DNA of 64,000 nucleotides from an uncultured Paraprevotella sp. (GTDB taxonomy: Bacteria; Bacteroidota; Bacteroidia; Bacteroidales; Bacteroidaceae), in contig URDY01000009.1 in NCBI GenBank assembly GCA_900546665.1, positions 54,976 to 118,975 of the forward strand. Direction: 5' to 3'. Shown piece by piece: positions 32,780 through 43,753 of the stretch. Made by a program: the position numbers and the translations under genes. Every line of letters begins with the position of its first letter. Position 1 is the first letter of the stretch. The notes beneath the pieces were generated by a model. The model had not been told where the DNA came from. It saw only the letters and a list, made by a program, of their open reading frames with translations, and ran no database searches.

Positions 32780-33664
32780 ATGTTGTCTATATTGATACCT
32801 GTATATAATTATGATTGTTCGGAACTTGTGGCTGCATTGGACAAACAGGCCGTAAGGCTGAACATAAACTATGAAATCTTGGTGGCTGATGATGCTTCGG
32901 AAGAATCCTTCAGACAACGGAACAGAGTGATTAACGAACGACCGAATTGCCGCTATATTGAATTACCGGAAAATGTAGGCAGATCGCGCATCCGCAATAT
33001 TTTGGCATCAGAGGCGCAATACGGCTATCTGCTGTTTATGGATTGCGACGGGGTGGTGGTGCGCGATGATTTTCTGAAAGATTATGTGGCCTGTATTCCA
33101 GATGACAAGGTGGTCTGCGGAGGGATTGTCCATCCCGACCGCTTGCCTGATCCGTCCGTTTCGCTTCGTTATACCTACGAAAAACAGGCGGAGAAACGTT
33201 TTACAGCAGAAAAACGCCGGCAAAATCCTTATGGCGAATTCCGAAGTTTCAATTTCATGATAGCCAAAGACATATTGGATCAGCATCCGTTTGATGAATC
33301 AATTGTGGATTATGGCTTCGAGGACACCCTGCTTGGCAAGGAACTCAAAGCTGCCGGTATCCCCATCCGGCATATCGACAATCCGCTTATGAACGGTGAT
33401 ATCGAGCCAAATGAAAAATATCTGGCCAAAATGAAAAGATCTCTTCATACGCTATACCTGCACCGGAGTGAACTGGAAGGCTATTCGGGCGTACTCACCC
33501 TTTACAACAAGCTTCAAAAGTTTCATGCCACCGGGGTGGTGAAAGGCTTATATCGTGTGTGGCGTCCGGCTATCATGAAAAATCTCACCGGCCAGAAACC
33601 TTCATTGTGGTGCTTTAAATTGTATAAAATAGGATGTTATTGTGAAATTGCAGCCGGAAATTAA
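32780..33664 (+). CDS. Family 2 glycosyltransferase
   Basis: 294 residues. MLSILIPVYNYDCSELVAAL and ILVADDASEESFRQ form the nucleotide-sugar site, and LLFMDCDGVVVRDD carries the DxD-like DCD. VDYGFEDTLLGKELKAAGI is the acidic catalytic segment seen in chondroitin-synthase-like GT2 enzymes. No membrane helix. It is separate from the upstream glycosyltransferase trio and followed 86 bp later by an outer-membrane protein gene. Acceptor unknown. Confidence 0.9.
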   Translation: MLSILIPVYNYDCSELVAALDKQAVRLNINYEILVADDASEESFRQRNRVINERPNCRYIELPENVGRSRIRNILASEAQYGYLLFMDCDGVVVRDDFLKDYVACIPDDKVVCGGIVHPDRLPDPSVSLRYTYEKQAEKRFTAEKRRQNPYGEFRSFNFMIAKDILDQHPFDESIVDYGFEDTLLGKELKAAGIPIRHIDNPLMNGDIEPNEKYLAKMKRSLHTLYLHRSELEGYSGVLTLYNKLQKFHATGVVKGLYRVWRPAIMKNLTGQKPSLWCFKLYKIGCYCEIAAGN

Positions 33665-33715
33665 AGAAATTCATTAAATTTACTCAAACAATAAGGTCAG
33701 ATGATGACGATTGAC

Positions 33716-33723
33716 TATTTTTG
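33716..33723 (+). promoter_or_regulatory. -7 box before DUF5686 gene
   Basis: TATTTTTG matches TAnnTTTG 27 bp before the start codon; the -33 element is not clear. Confidence 0.45.
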
Positions 33724-33750
33724 CAATTCAATCGTTATACCTAATAAGTA

Positions 33751-36324
33751 ATGTCATATAAGCTATTTGATAAAATCCTGTGGATAATCTGTCTTTTTTC
33801 CTTTTGGGGGCCGGTTTCATTGCGGGCTCAAGTCAGCGGACAGGTGACAGATGCAGAAACAGGTGATCCTCTGCCATACGTCAATGTTTACTTTAAGGGG
33901 GAAAGAACACTGGGCACAACGACAGACGACAAAGGTCATTACGAACTTCCTGCATGGAATTCGAAAAACGATTCATTGGTCTTCTCCTACATGGGATACA
34001 GAACCCATGCGGCGTATGTGCCGAAACACAGCAGAATGCGTATCCACGTGAAACTGGAGCCCCACGACAGGCAGCTGAACGAAATCGTGGTCAGATCAAA
34101 AAAGAAAAGATACAAACGCAAGAATAATCCGGCTGTAGATCTGATGCGGAAAGTCATTGCAGCCAAATCAAAAAGTGACCTGAAAGACAACGATTTCTAT
34201 CGGTATTCCAAATATCAGAAAATCACATTTGCCTTCAATAATATCACGCAGGAGTTTCTGGACAGCGGTTTCTTGCGGAAATTCCCGCTATTGGTCAATC
34301 AGGTTGAGTTCTGTCCGCAAACACAGAATCTGATTTTGCCGGTAACTTATAATGAAACAGCCTCCGAACACATTTACCGCAAGAATCCGCAAAAAGAACG
34401 CGATTATATAAGGGGAACCCGCTCGGAAGGTTTCAACGATCTGTTTACGACAGGTGATATAGCCACTGTCGTGTTACAGCGTTTTTTCACGGATGTCAAT
34501 GTATATGATAACTCTATCTATCTGCTGGAGCGTCCTTTCACCAGTCCGCTTTCGGAAACCGGAGCCATTGCATTCTATCAGTATTATATCATGGATACGC
34601 TGGAGGTGGACCGCGACCGTTGCATCGAAGTCAGCTTCGTACCTCAGAACCCGCAGGATTTCGGTTTCTCCGGACGGTTGTGGATCATGGATGACAGTAC
34701 TTACCGCGTAAAAAAATGTATATTGAATCTGCCGGTCAAATCAGGTGTGAACTTTATCAGCAATATGGTTGTGGAACAGGAGTTCGAAACGCTTTCCAAC
34801 GGGCAGCGCATCCTGGTTAAGGACAATATGCTGGTTGAGCTCGGTGCACTGAAAAAATACCATAATATGATGATCAAGCGCTCTACGACCTATTCCGGAT
34901 TTGATTTCTCGCCCATTCCGGAGACTGCATTCAAGGAGCGTGAAGTCAGGCGGGAAGGAAGTGCTGAAACGGATGATGAAACATTCTGGGCTCAGCACCG
35001 TACCGAAAGTCTGACCCGTTCCGAAGCTGCCATGCCGCAACTCATGAAGGATGTGCGCAAGACCCGCGGATTCGGCTGGATGATCTGGATCGTAAGGGCA
35101 TTGGTGGAGAACTATGTGGAAACCTCGCCAGACGGAAAAAAGAATTATGTGGATTTCGGACCGGTCAATACGGTTGTCTCTTCAAACTTTATAGACAAGA
35201 TCCGTTTCCGTGCCAGTGCGCAGACGACTGCCAACTTCAACCCGCATCTTTTCCTGAGCGGTTATCTGGCCTATGGTGTGCGTGACCAGAAATTCAAATA
35301 CGAGGGCAAGGTTGAGTACTCTTTTCTCAAAAAGCGCTATTCTGCGGATGAATTTCCGCGCAATGCCCTGTCGGTGTCTACGCGTTATGACGTTATGGCG
35401 CCATCAGACGCCCTGTTGCCGCGTGACAAGGATAATGTATTCGTATCGATGAAGACTCAGACGGTAGACCAGATGATTTACTTCCGTCAGTATAATGTGA
35501 TGTATGATTACGAATTCGACAACCATTTCAGTATTTCCACGCGTTTGCGCTACATGACGCAAAATCCTACCGGTTCGCTTTTCTACCGGACTTTATCAGG
35601 AGAGAACGTGACCGAACTGACCCAAAGTGAGGCGACACTTACTCTGCGCTATGCGCCTGGTGAAGCTTTTGTCACGACCAAACAGCGCCGGCATCCGGTC
35701 AATAACAATGCACCGATATTCACCTTAATGCATACAACGGGATTCAAAGGACTGCTGGGCGGTGACTATGAATCCAATTATACGGAATTTTCGGTTTACA
35801 AACGGTTCTGGCTCAATTCGTTCGGACGCATCGATGTGTATGGCAGAGCCGGCGCACAGTGGAACAGAGTGCCATTCCCTTTGCTGATCACTCCGGCGGC
35901 CAACAACTCCTATATTATCACCAAAAATACATTCAGTATGATCAACAACATGGAGTTTATGAATGACCGCTTCGTGTCGCTGGATCTCCAGTGGGACCTG
36001 AACGGCAAGTTGTTCAACCGTATTCCGTTGTTGAAAAGGCTTAAATGGCGCGAAGTGATCGGCTTCAAGACTCTGTACGGTACGCTGACATCCAAAAATA
36101 ATCCTTATTTGCATGCCGGTGCAACCGATCTGTATGAATTCCCGTCACGTGACGGACAGACCACCAGCTTCATGATGGGCGACACACCCTATATGGAAGT
36201 CAACGTGGGCATTCATAATATATTCAAGGTATTGCGTATAGACTATGTACGGCGTCTGAACTATCTTGACCTGCCTTACGTGCAGAAAAACGGTGTCAGA
36301 ATAGCCTTGCAATTTGATTTTTAA
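33751..36324 (+). CDS. DUF5686 / carboxypeptidase-like regulatory domain outer-membrane protein
   Basis: 857 residues. A signal peptide ends around LRAQ (residue 27). Residues 28-115 form a CarboxypepD_reg-like domain (VSGQVTDAETGDPLPYVNVY, ending LNEIVV), the same fold that precedes TonB-dependent receptors. The rest matches DUF5686, with KYQKITFAFNNIT early and a C-terminal series of amphipathic strands ending in GVRIALQFDF with a terminal Phe, as in an outer-membrane barrel. There is no TonB plug domain. The protein is probably outer-membrane located; its role is unknown. Confidence 0.88.
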   Translation: MSYKLFDKILWIICLFSFWGPVSLRAQVSGQVTDAETGDPLPYVNVYFKGERTLGTTTDDKGHYELPAWNSKNDSLVFSYMGYRTHAAYVPKHSRMRIHVKLEPHDRQLNEIVVRSKKKRYKRKNNPAVDLMRKVIAAKSKSDLKDNDFYRYSKYQKITFAFNNITQEFLDSGFLRKFPLLVNQVEFCPQTQNLILPVTYNETASEHIYRKNPQKERDYIRGTRSEGFNDLFTTGDIATVVLQRFFTDVNVYDNSIYLLERPFTSPLSETGAIAFYQYYIMDTLEVDRDRCIEVSFVPQNPQDFGFSGRLWIMDDSTYRVKKCILNLPVKSGVNFISNMVVEQEFETLSNGQRILVKDNMLVELGALKKYHNMMIKRSTTYSGFDFSPIPETAFKEREVRREGSAETDDETFWAQHRTESLTRSEAAMPQLMKDVRKTRGFGWMIWIVRALVENYVETSPDGKKNYVDFGPVNTVVSSNFIDKIRFRASAQTTANFNPHLFLSGYLAYGVRDQKFKYEGKVEYSFLKKRYSADEFPRNALSVSTRYDVMAPSDALLPRDKDNVFVSMKTQTVDQMIYFRQYNVMYDYEFDNHFSISTRLRYMTQNPTGSLFYRTLSGENVTELTQSEATLTLRYAPGEAFVTTKQRRHPVNNNAPIFTLMHTTGFKGLLGGDYESNYTEFSVYKRFWLNSFGRIDVYGRAGAQWNRVPFPLLITPAANNSYIITKNTFSMINNMEFMNDRFVSLDLQWDLNGKLFNRIPLLKRLKWREVIGFKTLYGTLTSKNNPYLHAGATDLYEFPSRDGQTTSFMMGDTPYMEVNVGIHNIFKVLRIDYVRRLNYLDLPYVQKNGVRIALQFDF

Positions 36325-36350
36325 ACTTATATTCATATATAAAGAGAAAT

Positions 36351-37625
36351 ATGACAGCTCCTTTGGCAGAACGACTTCGCCCGAAAACATTGGACGATTA
36401 TATCGGTCAGAAACATCTGGTCGGTGAGGGTGCCGTGTTGCGCCGGATGATTGATTCCGGACGGATTTCATCCTTTATCCTGTGGGGACCTCCGGGAGTG
36501 GGAAAAACCACTCTGGCGCAGATTATCGCCCACAAGCTGGAGACTCCGTTTTACACCTTGAGTGCCGTGACAAGCGGCGTGAAAGATGTGCGTGAGGTCA
36601 TTGAGAAAGCACGTAACAACCGTTTTTTCAGCCAGGCCAGTCCCATCCTGTTCATCGACGAGATACACCGTTTCAGCAAGTCGCAGCAGGATTCGTTGCT
36701 TGGAGCCGTGGAGCAGGGGGTTGTGACGCTGATTGGCGCGACGACCGAGAATCCCTCGTTTGAAGTGATCCGTCCGTTGCTGTCGCGTTGCCAGCTCTAT
36801 GTTCTCAAGAGCCTGACCAAGGATGATCTTCTGGAGCTACTGCATCATGCGGTCGAACGTGATGTGTTCCTGAAAGAAAAACAGATAGAATTCGTAGAAA
36901 CAGACGCCATGCTGCGTTACAGCGGAGGTGATGCCCGCAAATTGCTCAACATCCTTGAACTGGTTGTCGAAGCAGACGGAACAGATCATGTGGTCATTAC
37001 GGACAAGATCGTGGCAGAACGTCTTCAGGAAAATCCTCTGGCTTACGATAAAGGGGGAGAAATGCATTATGATATTATTTCTGCCTTTATCAAAAGTATA
37101 CGCGGAAGTGATCCTGATGCTGCGCTTTATTGGCTGGCCCGTATGATTGAAGGTGGCGAAGATCCGGCTTTCATAGCTCGCCGACTCGTTATTTCGGCAA
37201 GTGAGGATATCGGACTGGCCAATCCCAACGCCCTTCTGCTGGCCAATGCGGCTTTTGATGCCGTCATGAAGATAGGCTGGCCTGAAGGCCGGATTCCGCT
37301 GGCTGAAGCAACGGTCTATCTGGCAACCAGTGCCAAAAGCAATTCGGCTTATATGGGCATCAATGATGCTCTCCAGCTGGTACGCCAGACCGGCAATCTG
37401 CCGGTTCCGCTCCATCTGCGCAATGCACCGACCAAACTGATGGAAGAACTGGGATATCATAAGGGGTATAAATATGCGCATGACTATGAAGGACATTTCG
37501 TAGAACAACAGTTTCTTCCGGACGAACTTGTCGACAGGCGCATCTGGCATGCACAACCCAATGCTGCGGAAAACAAACTGCAGGAAAGGATGATACTTTT
37601 ATGGAAAGAACGATATAAAGCCTGA
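36351..37625 (+). CDS. rarA: Replication-associated recombination protein A (AAA+ ATPase)
   Basis: 424 residues, normal for RarA/MgsA. It has Walker A GPPGVGKTTL and Walker B ILFIDEIHRFSK. Sensor 1 is IGATTENPSFEV and the arginine finger follows in RPLLSRCQLYVL. The C-terminal tetramerisation domain follows (GLANPNALLLANAAFDAVMK, LRNAPTKLMEELGY). It acts at stalled replication forks with SSB and RecA. It lies 26 bp after the DUF5686 gene and may be co-transcribed with it. Confidence 0.96.
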   Translation: MTAPLAERLRPKTLDDYIGQKHLVGEGAVLRRMIDSGRISSFILWGPPGVGKTTLAQIIAHKLETPFYTLSAVTSGVKDVREVIEKARNNRFFSQASPILFIDEIHRFSKSQQDSLLGAVEQGVVTLIGATTENPSFEVIRPLLSRCQLYVLKSLTKDDLLELLHHAVERDVFLKEKQIEFVETDAMLRYSGGDARKLLNILELVVEADGTDHVVITDKIVAERLQENPLAYDKGGEMHYDIISAFIKSIRGSDPDAALYWLARMIEGGEDPAFIARRLVISASEDIGLANPNALLLANAAFDAVMKIGWPEGRIPLAEATVYLATSAKSNSAYMGINDALQLVRQTGNLPVPLHLRNAPTKLMEELGYHKGYKYAHDYEGHFVEQQFLPDELVDRRIWHAQPNAAENKLQERMILLWKERYKA

Positions 37626-37678
37626 CAGCGGCTGTAACAATAAAATGAGAAGATAAGCCGTTTCTCAGAAAAAATGCC

Positions 37679-37686
37679 TATATTTG
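37679..37686 (+). promoter_or_regulatory. -7 box of fhs
   Basis: TATATTTG, 33 bp before the start codon; no -33 TTTG at the expected spacing. Confidence 0.45.
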
Positions 37687-37718
37687 TTTAATTAAAACTA
37701 TTACTCAAAACGAAAACA

Positions 37719-39386
37719 ATGAAAAGTGATATTGAAATAGCGCGCGAATGTACTTTATTGCCTGTTGAACAGATTGCAGATCAGGTCAATATTCCCAAGG
37801 AGCATTTGGAACATTATGGCAAATATGTGGCCAAAATACCGGAAAGCCTGATAGATGAAGACAAGGTGAGCCAAAGTAACCTGATTCTGGTTACAGCCAT
37901 TACGCCAACGAAGGCCGGTATCGGTAAAACCACGGTATCCATAGGTCTGGCATTGGGACTGAGCCGTCTGCACAAAAAAAATATCGTGGCATTACGCGAA
38001 CCTTCACTTGGTCCCTGTTTCGGACTGAAAGGCGGGGCGGCAGGTGGCGGCTATGCGCAGATCCTGCCGATGGAGAAGATCAACCTGCATTTTACAGGCG
38101 ACTTTCATGCCATCACTTCTGCCCACAACATGATAGCCGCTTTGCTCGACAACTATATATACCAGCACCGCGATGAAGGTTTTGCCATGAAGGAAGTACT
38201 GTGGAAACGTGTGCTTGACGTCAATGACCGTAACCTGCGATACATCGTTACCGGCCTCGGTGCACGGACTAACGGCGTAACTGCTGAAAGCGGTTTCGAT
38301 ATCACTCCGGCATCAGAAATTATGGCTATTCTCTGTCTGTCACGCAACGAAGCTGATTTGCGCCGCCGTATCGAAAATATCCTGTTGGGTACAACCATCG
38401 ACGGCCGTCCTTTCAGAGTCAAGGACATGGGTGTAGCCGGAGCTATCTGCGTCTTGTTGAAGGATGCGTTGCATCCCAATCTTGTGCAGACGACCGAAAA
38501 TACGCCTGCAATTGTGCATGGCGGACCGTTTGCCAATATCGCCCACGGATGTAATTCCATCCTGGCGACCAGACTGGCCATGTCGTATGCCGACTACGTG
38601 GTGACGGAAGCCGGATTCGGTGCAGATCTTGGAGCAGAAAAGTTCTTCAATATCAAGTGCCGGAAAGCCGGACTTAACCCGAAACTGACCGTATTGGTTG
38701 CTACCACGCAAGGACTGAAAATGCACGGGGGAGTACCTCTTGAAGGAATTCGCCAACCCAATAATGAGGGATTGGTCAAAGGATTTGAAAACCTGGACCG
38801 CCATATTCATAATATGCAGAATTTCGGTCAGACTGTGATCGTCTGCTTCAACCGTTATGCTACCGATACGGATGAGGAAATTGAACTCTGCCGTCGGCAT
38901 TGTGAAGAAATGGGCGTAGGATTTGCCGTGAATACGGCTTATGGTGAAGGTGGCCGGGGTGCAGAAGAACTGGCTGCACTGGTTGTGAAAACCATTGAAG
39001 AAAAACCGTCCGCTCCATTGAAATTCAGCTATGATGATGAAGACAGCGTGGAAGTCAAGGCAGAAAAAGTAGCCCGCCAGGTATATGGAGCTGATGGCGT
39101 CACCTTTGCTCCTGCAGCCAGAAAGATGCTGGAACGAATCAAGGAACTGGGAGTGGCTCATTTCCCTATCTGCGTGGCAAAAACACAATATTCATTCTCT
39201 GCAGACGCACATGCATACGGAGCGCCTAAGGGATTTACGGTAAATATCCGCGATATCGTCATCAATTGTGGCGCGGAAATGATTGTGCTGATTGCCGGTG
39301 ATATCATGCGAATGCCTGGACTCCCCAAATCACCTCAGGCTGAACGGATTGATCTGGTCAACGGACAAATAGAAGGCTTGTCGTAA
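37719..39386 (+). CDS. fhs: Formate--tetrahydrofolate ligase
   Basis: 555 residues, full length. It carries the ATP-binding P-loop [17 protein letters not shown] (the family more often has TPxGEGK; the present form also fits the fold). [33 protein letters not shown] and [14 protein letters not shown] are highly conserved in the enzyme. It ligates formate to tetrahydrofolate with ATP to give 10-formyl-THF for purine and formyl-Met synthesis in the cytoplasm. A single-gene transcript followed by a hairpin. Confidence 0.97.
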   Translation: MKSDIEIARECTLLPVEQIADQVNIPKEHLEHYGKYVAKIPESLIDEDKVSQSNLILVTAITPTKAGIGKTTVSIGLALGLSRLHKKNIVALREPSLGPCFGLKGGAAGGGYAQILPMEKINLHFTGDFHAITSAHNMIAALLDNYIYQHRDEGFAMKEVLWKRVLDVNDRNLRYIVTGLGARTNGVTAESGFDITPASEIMAILCLSRNEADLRRRIENILLGTTIDGRPFRVKDMGVAGAICVLLKDALHPNLVQTTENTPAIVHGGPFANIAHGCNSILATRLAMSYADYVVTEAGFGADLGAEKFFNIKCRKAGLNPKLTVLVATTQGLKMHGGVPLEGIRQPNNEGLVKGFENLDRHIHNMQNFGQTVIVCFNRYATDTDEEIELCRRHCEEMGVGFAVNTAYGEGGRGAEELAALVVKTIEEKPSAPLKFSYDDEDSVEVKAEKVARQVYGADGVTFAPAARKMLERIKELGVAHFPICVAKTQYSFSADAHAYGAPKGFTVNIRDIVINCGAEMIVLIAGDIMRMPGLPKSPQAERIDLVNGQIEGLS

Positions 39387-39401
39387 TTAATACTGCATAT
39401 C

Positions 39402-39436
39402 ATTCTGCAGCCCGTATGGTATGCGGGCTGCAGAAT
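39402..39436 (+). terminator. Hairpin after fhs
   Basis: ATTCTGCAGCCCG at 39402-39414 pairs perfectly with 39424-39436; the T run is poor. Confidence 0.6.
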
Positions 39437-39505
39437 AATAAATAACCGTTAAATTTAAAATACTTTGAAAAATAGTCCTGTTAGGGGATAAAGGGATAGT
39501 TTACC

Positions 39506-42500
39506 TTGAAACGACGGCACATTTTTTCCTCAATATCTCAGCATGCCTTTAAAAGAAATATGCTCGCGGCATGTGTGGTGATCCTGCTTTGCATTGCTGG
39601 GTGGGCTCTGTGTACCTATGACCATGCCTCACAGATGAGAGGCAGAAAAAGACAACTGGTTGATTCCCTTAATGATTTGTCTTATGATTATTGTTACCGC
39701 CAGCTGGACAGTGCTTCCGTCTATGCACATAAAGCCGTAAAATATGCTCAGGATTACAATACCGGTCTGTGTGAGGCACTGAACAATCTGATGTATGTCA
39801 GCTATCACAGAATGAACTATGAGGAAGGGTACAAATACTATCGCACCATACAGGAAACGACCAAGAACCAGATACAGCTGCTTATCAGTGAAGTCAATAT
39901 GATGAAACTGTGTCAGCAGACGTCAGAAAACCGTCTGTTCTTTGATTATTACAACAAGGCGTTACAGCGTATGAAACGCATTACGGAAGAATACGGTACA
40001 CTTGACGAACGGAACAAGAAGAATTTTGCTTATGCACAGATTGAATTTCATCTGACTGCGGCATCAAACTATTATTTTCTGATGCAAACCAGCCAGGCAA
40101 TCAATGAAATCAATCTCATTTCTGAAGAAGGCGATGTGCGGAGTGATCTCATACAATGGATATACTATTGCTATCTGCGTGGACTAGGCCGTCTGTTTGA
40201 AGGGCTGACGTATGACGAACGGATACTGAAAAGTTTTGATTATCTGATGATTGCTCATCAGACTTCACTGCAATATCATTATGTATTCTTCGAAACCAGA
40301 AGCCTGCAGGCTCTGGCTACCATGCTGGACAATGACTATAATTTTACTCTAATCAAAAGAGAGAGGCCTCACGTCATTACTTATCTGGAAAATGCCTACG
40401 TCAATGATGATGATGAAACGGAACAGGAAGGCAAAAGGAACAAGGCTCTGATTCTGGCTTTGGTGGACGAAAGTCTTAAACAGTCTAAAATCTACAATTG
40501 CATTCTGCTCACAGGACATACCTATCATGCTTTGGGTTGCGTACGGTTCAACCGTGGTGAATACGGACTGGCTCTGGATGCTTTTGAAACTTCACTTTCT
40601 TACATCAATCTGCATCACCGCCAGTGCTACCCTGATGACCCGGGGCCGTTTTTGTCTTTGTACAGCAATGATTCGGTTGCCGTAGAAATGAAATGGATTG
40701 CCAATCCACACATAAAGACCCTGCCTATTATGCTGGCGGCCTTGCGTGAACGCCTGAGTGCGACCTTCAGTGCATTGGATGATAAACAAAAATCAGACTA
40801 TAACAGAAATCTTTATCTGGATTTGCTTGAAATAGCCCGTCAGGATAAGTCTCTGGAAAGCAAATACGAACATCAGAAGCAGAATAACAGTCTACTGATG
40901 ACTATCATGCTGGTGGTGACAGTCATCATGACGGTGGCCTGGATCTCTCTCTTTCTTTTTACCCGACTTTGGAAAAAAAGAAACAATATCCGCATCAAAC
41001 TGTTGAACTCCCTGCATGACTGGTTCAGCAAGATGCCTGAAATGTCGCCGGAACAGCGTCTGGAAGAGGTTATCAGCGACTATCCCTGGATGAAACGTGA
41101 GAAAAAAATCATGCAGGCCATGCTTTTGCCTTATACGGACTGGATAGAAAAGAACCGCACGCTGACTGCTGAAATCAGTGACGACATGGAGCAGATCAGG
41201 GAAGACCGCCTTCTGAGTGAATACAGGATAGAGGACAACAAAAGGAAGAATATCTCCAAAAGAGCAAAAGTGACTCTCGTCAACAGTATTATGCCTTACG
41301 TGGACCGCATATTGAACGAGGTACACAGAATTCAGAAAGACAGTAACAATCTGCCGCAGCGACTGGCTTATATAGAAGAAATAACAGACAAGATCAATGC
41401 CTGTAATGATGTCCTTACCCAGTGGATACAGATGCACCGGGGTGAGGTCAATCTGGCTATCGAAACCTTCTCATTGCAACAGTTGTTTGATATTATCAAA
41501 AAGGGTAACTATAATTTTGCACAAAAGAATATAGAACTTCAGATACGGCCTACCGCATGCTGGGTTAAAGCCGATAAGGCTCTGACACTTTTCATGATCA
41601 ATACCTTGGCGGATAATGCACGGAAATTCACGCCATCTGGCGGACAAGTCATCATTGAAGCGCACGAAGAGGGGGCGGCTGTAGAAATCTCTGTAACCGA
41701 TACGGGATGCGGACTGACAGAAGATGAGAGATCCCTGATCTTGTCCTCCAAAATCTATGATGCCAGCCTTATAGGCGAAAAGGATGGGCAGATACAAAAA
41801 GAAAAGGGACATGGATTCGGCCTGATGAACTGTAAGGGGATCATAGAGAAATATAAGAAGCTGAATAAAATATTTGAAGTCTGCAGCTTCGATATCCAAA
41901 GTCAAAAAGGCAAGGGAAGCCGTTTCTTTTTCAGACTTCCTAAAGGCGATCACATTTTAAAGATGCTTGTCTTCCTGTTGCTGCTGGGCGGCGGAAACAG
42001 ATCCTTTGCCGGAGAACACAAACATGATGACGCCTTGCTAAACAAGGCAATCCAGCTGGCTGATTCTGTTTATTTCTCGAATATAGAGGGTGAACATGAC
42101 AAGGCTATTGAATATGCAGATTCTGCCTTTAATTGCATCAACGAATATTACAAAGAAAGTTTGCCGCCGTCTTGCCGGAACAAAAGGCTTAATCTGTCCG
42201 ACAACGGATCTGGTGAGCGTGAATGGTGGAATGCCGGTGTCAAGGCAGATTACAATCTGATCATGGCATTGCGGAATGAGGTGGCCGTTGCGGCCTTGGC
42301 CTTGCATCTGTGGGATTTGTATACATATAATAATATACAATACACTTACATGTACAGGCTGAACAGCCAGAACTACCAGTTGGAGGCTGATCTGATCAAT
42401 GCCATCCGGATGCAGAAAAACATGAACATAGGAGTGGTTCTAATGCTTATCACCATCCTGATTCTGGTTATTTTGATCTACATTATCTATTTCAGACGAC

Positions 42501-43753
42501 GCATGATGTTCAGATTCAATGTCATGCAGGTTTTGGATATCAACCGGAGCATATTTGAGTCGGCCGATCATTATAACCGTCAGACTCAAATTGACTTGCT
42601 GATTAAGGAATGGCTGGAAACGGTCAGAAAAGGTATTAATGAAATTCATGAGATAGAAGGTGTGGCCTTATTGCTCTACAAAGAAAACGAAGAGTGTATC
42701 GGTATTTATCAGGAAGGAACCATCCAGCGACTGGAACTGACAAAGACCTTGATGCGGAACGTGTATCGTAACAGAACCGCCTTTTATGACGAAATGATTA
42801 ATACCAAGGTTTATCCTCTGCTCTTCCATAAGAATACGGATGAGATGGTCTGTGTCGGCAGTCTGGCTATTAATTATGGTAAGTATCAGCAATCAAGGAC
42901 CGAGGTGATCTTTGAAGAGTTTGTAGTAAGTTATCTTGCCATTATGGTATATGAAGTTATCGTGAAACATGGCTACCAATGGGAGATGCTTGAAATGGAA
43001 AATGATGAAAAGCAACGTGCGTTATACGAAGAAACCCGTCTGAGGATTCAGAACCAGATCATGGACAACTGTCTTTCTACCATTAAACATGAAGCGATGT
43101 ACTATCCGAGCAGGATCAAGCAAATCGTAAAACGCATCAGAGAAACCGATTCTACGGAGGGGGCAATGAACAAGATAGGTACGCTGAATGAACTGGCAGA
43201 ATATTACAAGGAAATCTACATGTTGCTGGCCAGCCAGCTTGAAAGGCAGCTTTCTTTCATTTATTTCAAATTCACGGATGTGAATGTGGACAGGTTGACA
43301 GAACGTTGGCTGAAAAGGACCCAAAAATACATTGCCAGAAAGAAACTTCCTGTTCTGCTTGAAACAGAAACAACATTAACCGGACTTTCTGTCAATTCTG
43401 ATGAAGTACTGGCGGATTATCTGCTTGAGAACATTACCATGGACTGTTTAAGCCGCTTGCCAAAGGATGAGCATTCCGTCGGAATGAAACTTTCAGCAGT
43501 ATCAGAAGATGGATTTGTTAAATTTTCATTATATTTGTCTATTGAATTATACAGACAAACTGAACTGTCGGAACTGTTTGATTCCGAACAAGGCAACTAT
43601 GCCTTATTGATCTGCAAGGAAATTATACGCATGCACGATAAACTAAACAATTATTGTGGATGCAGAATAAATATGGAAACAATACCGGAGCGTGGTACCT
43701 GCATCTGGTTCACGATCCCTCAATCAGAAAAGAAATATGATAAAACCATTTAA
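39506..43753 (+). CDS. Giant double sensor histidine-kinase-like protein (DUF5112/DUF5113)
   Basis: 1415 residues, two sensor modules in series. Module 1 has a membrane helix (19-38), a helical TPR-like periplasmic region and a second helix near 463-485. Its ATPase domain has all boxes (NTLADNARKFTPSGG near 700, DTGCGLT near 732, GHGFGLMNCKGI near 769). No canonical H-box is visible before it. Module 2 begins with a signal-like helix (about 819-835), a further periplasmic segment and a helix at 973-992. Its cytoplasmic part contains IKHEAMYYPSRIKQ, resembling an H-box, and a C-terminal domain in which the ATP-binding glycine boxes look degenerate. It overlaps the response regulator gene by 17 bp. 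The family is Bacteroidetes-specific; its signal is unknown. Confidence 0.85.
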   Translation: MKRRHIFSSISQHAFKRNMLAACVVILLCIAGWALCTYDHASQMRGRKRQLVDSLNDLSYDYCYRQLDSASVYAHKAVKYAQDYNTGLCEALNNLMYVSYHRMNYEEGYKYYRTIQETTKNQIQLLISEVNMMKLCQQTSENRLFFDYYNKALQRMKRITEEYGTLDERNKKNFAYAQIEFHLTAASNYYFLMQTSQAINEINLISEEGDVRSDLIQWIYYCYLRGLGRLFEGLTYDERILKSFDYLMIAHQTSLQYHYVFFETRSLQALATMLDNDYNFTLIKRERPHVITYLENAYVNDDDETEQEGKRNKALILALVDESLKQSKIYNCILLTGHTYHALGCVRFNRGEYGLALDAFETSLSYINLHHRQCYPDDPGPFLSLYSNDSVAVEMKWIANPHIKTLPIMLAALRERLSATFSALDDKQKSDYNRNLYLDLLEIARQDKSLESKYEHQKQNNSLLMTIMLVVTVIMTVAWISLFLFTRLWKKRNNIRIKLLNSLHDWFSKMPEMSPEQRLEEVISDYPWMKREKKIMQAMLLPYTDWIEKNRTLTAEISDDMEQIREDRLLSEYRIEDNKRKNISKRAKVTLVNSIMPYVDRILNEVHRIQKDSNNLPQRLAYIEEITDKINACNDVLTQWIQMHRGEVNLAIETFSLQQLFDIIKKGNYNFAQKNIELQIRPTACWVKADKALTLFMINTLADNARKFTPSGGQVIIEAHEEGAAVEISVTDTGCGLTEDERSLILSSKIYDASLIGEKDGQIQKEKGHGFGLMNCKGIIEKYKKLNKIFEVCSFDIQSQKGKGSRFFFRLPKGDHILKMLVFLLLLGGGNRSFAGEHKHDDALLNKAIQLADSVYFSNIEGEHDKAIEYADSAFNCINEYYKESLPPSCRNKRLNLSDNGSGEREWWNAGVKADYNLIMALRNEVAVAALALHLWDLYTYNNIQYTYMYRLNSQNYQLEADLINAIRMQKNMNIGVVLMLITILILVILIYIIYFRRRMMFRFNVMQVLDINRSIFESADHYNRQTQIDLLIKEWLETVRKGINEIHEIEGVALLLYKENEECIGIYQEGTIQRLELTKTLMRNVYRNRTAFYDEMINTKVYPLLFHKNTDEMVCVGSLAINYGKYQQSRTEVIFEEFVVSYLAIMVYEVIVKHGYQWEMLEMENDEKQRALYEETRLRIQNQIMDNCLSTIKHEAMYYPSRIKQIVKRIRETDSTEGAMNKIGTLNELAEYYKEIYMLLASQLERQLSFIYFKFTDVNVDRLTERWLKRTQKYIARKKLPVLLETETTLTGLSVNSDEVLADYLLENITMDCLSRLPKDEHSVGMKLSAVSEDGFVKFSLYLSIELYRQTELSELFDSEQGNYALLICKEIIRMHDKLNNYCGCRINMETIPERGTCIWFTIPQSEKKYDKTI

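Noticed and set aside
43692..43736. Longer N-terminus for the response regulator
   Set aside because: The extra 15 residues lie within the sensor gene and precede the conserved receiver start; ATG 43737 is the natural choice.
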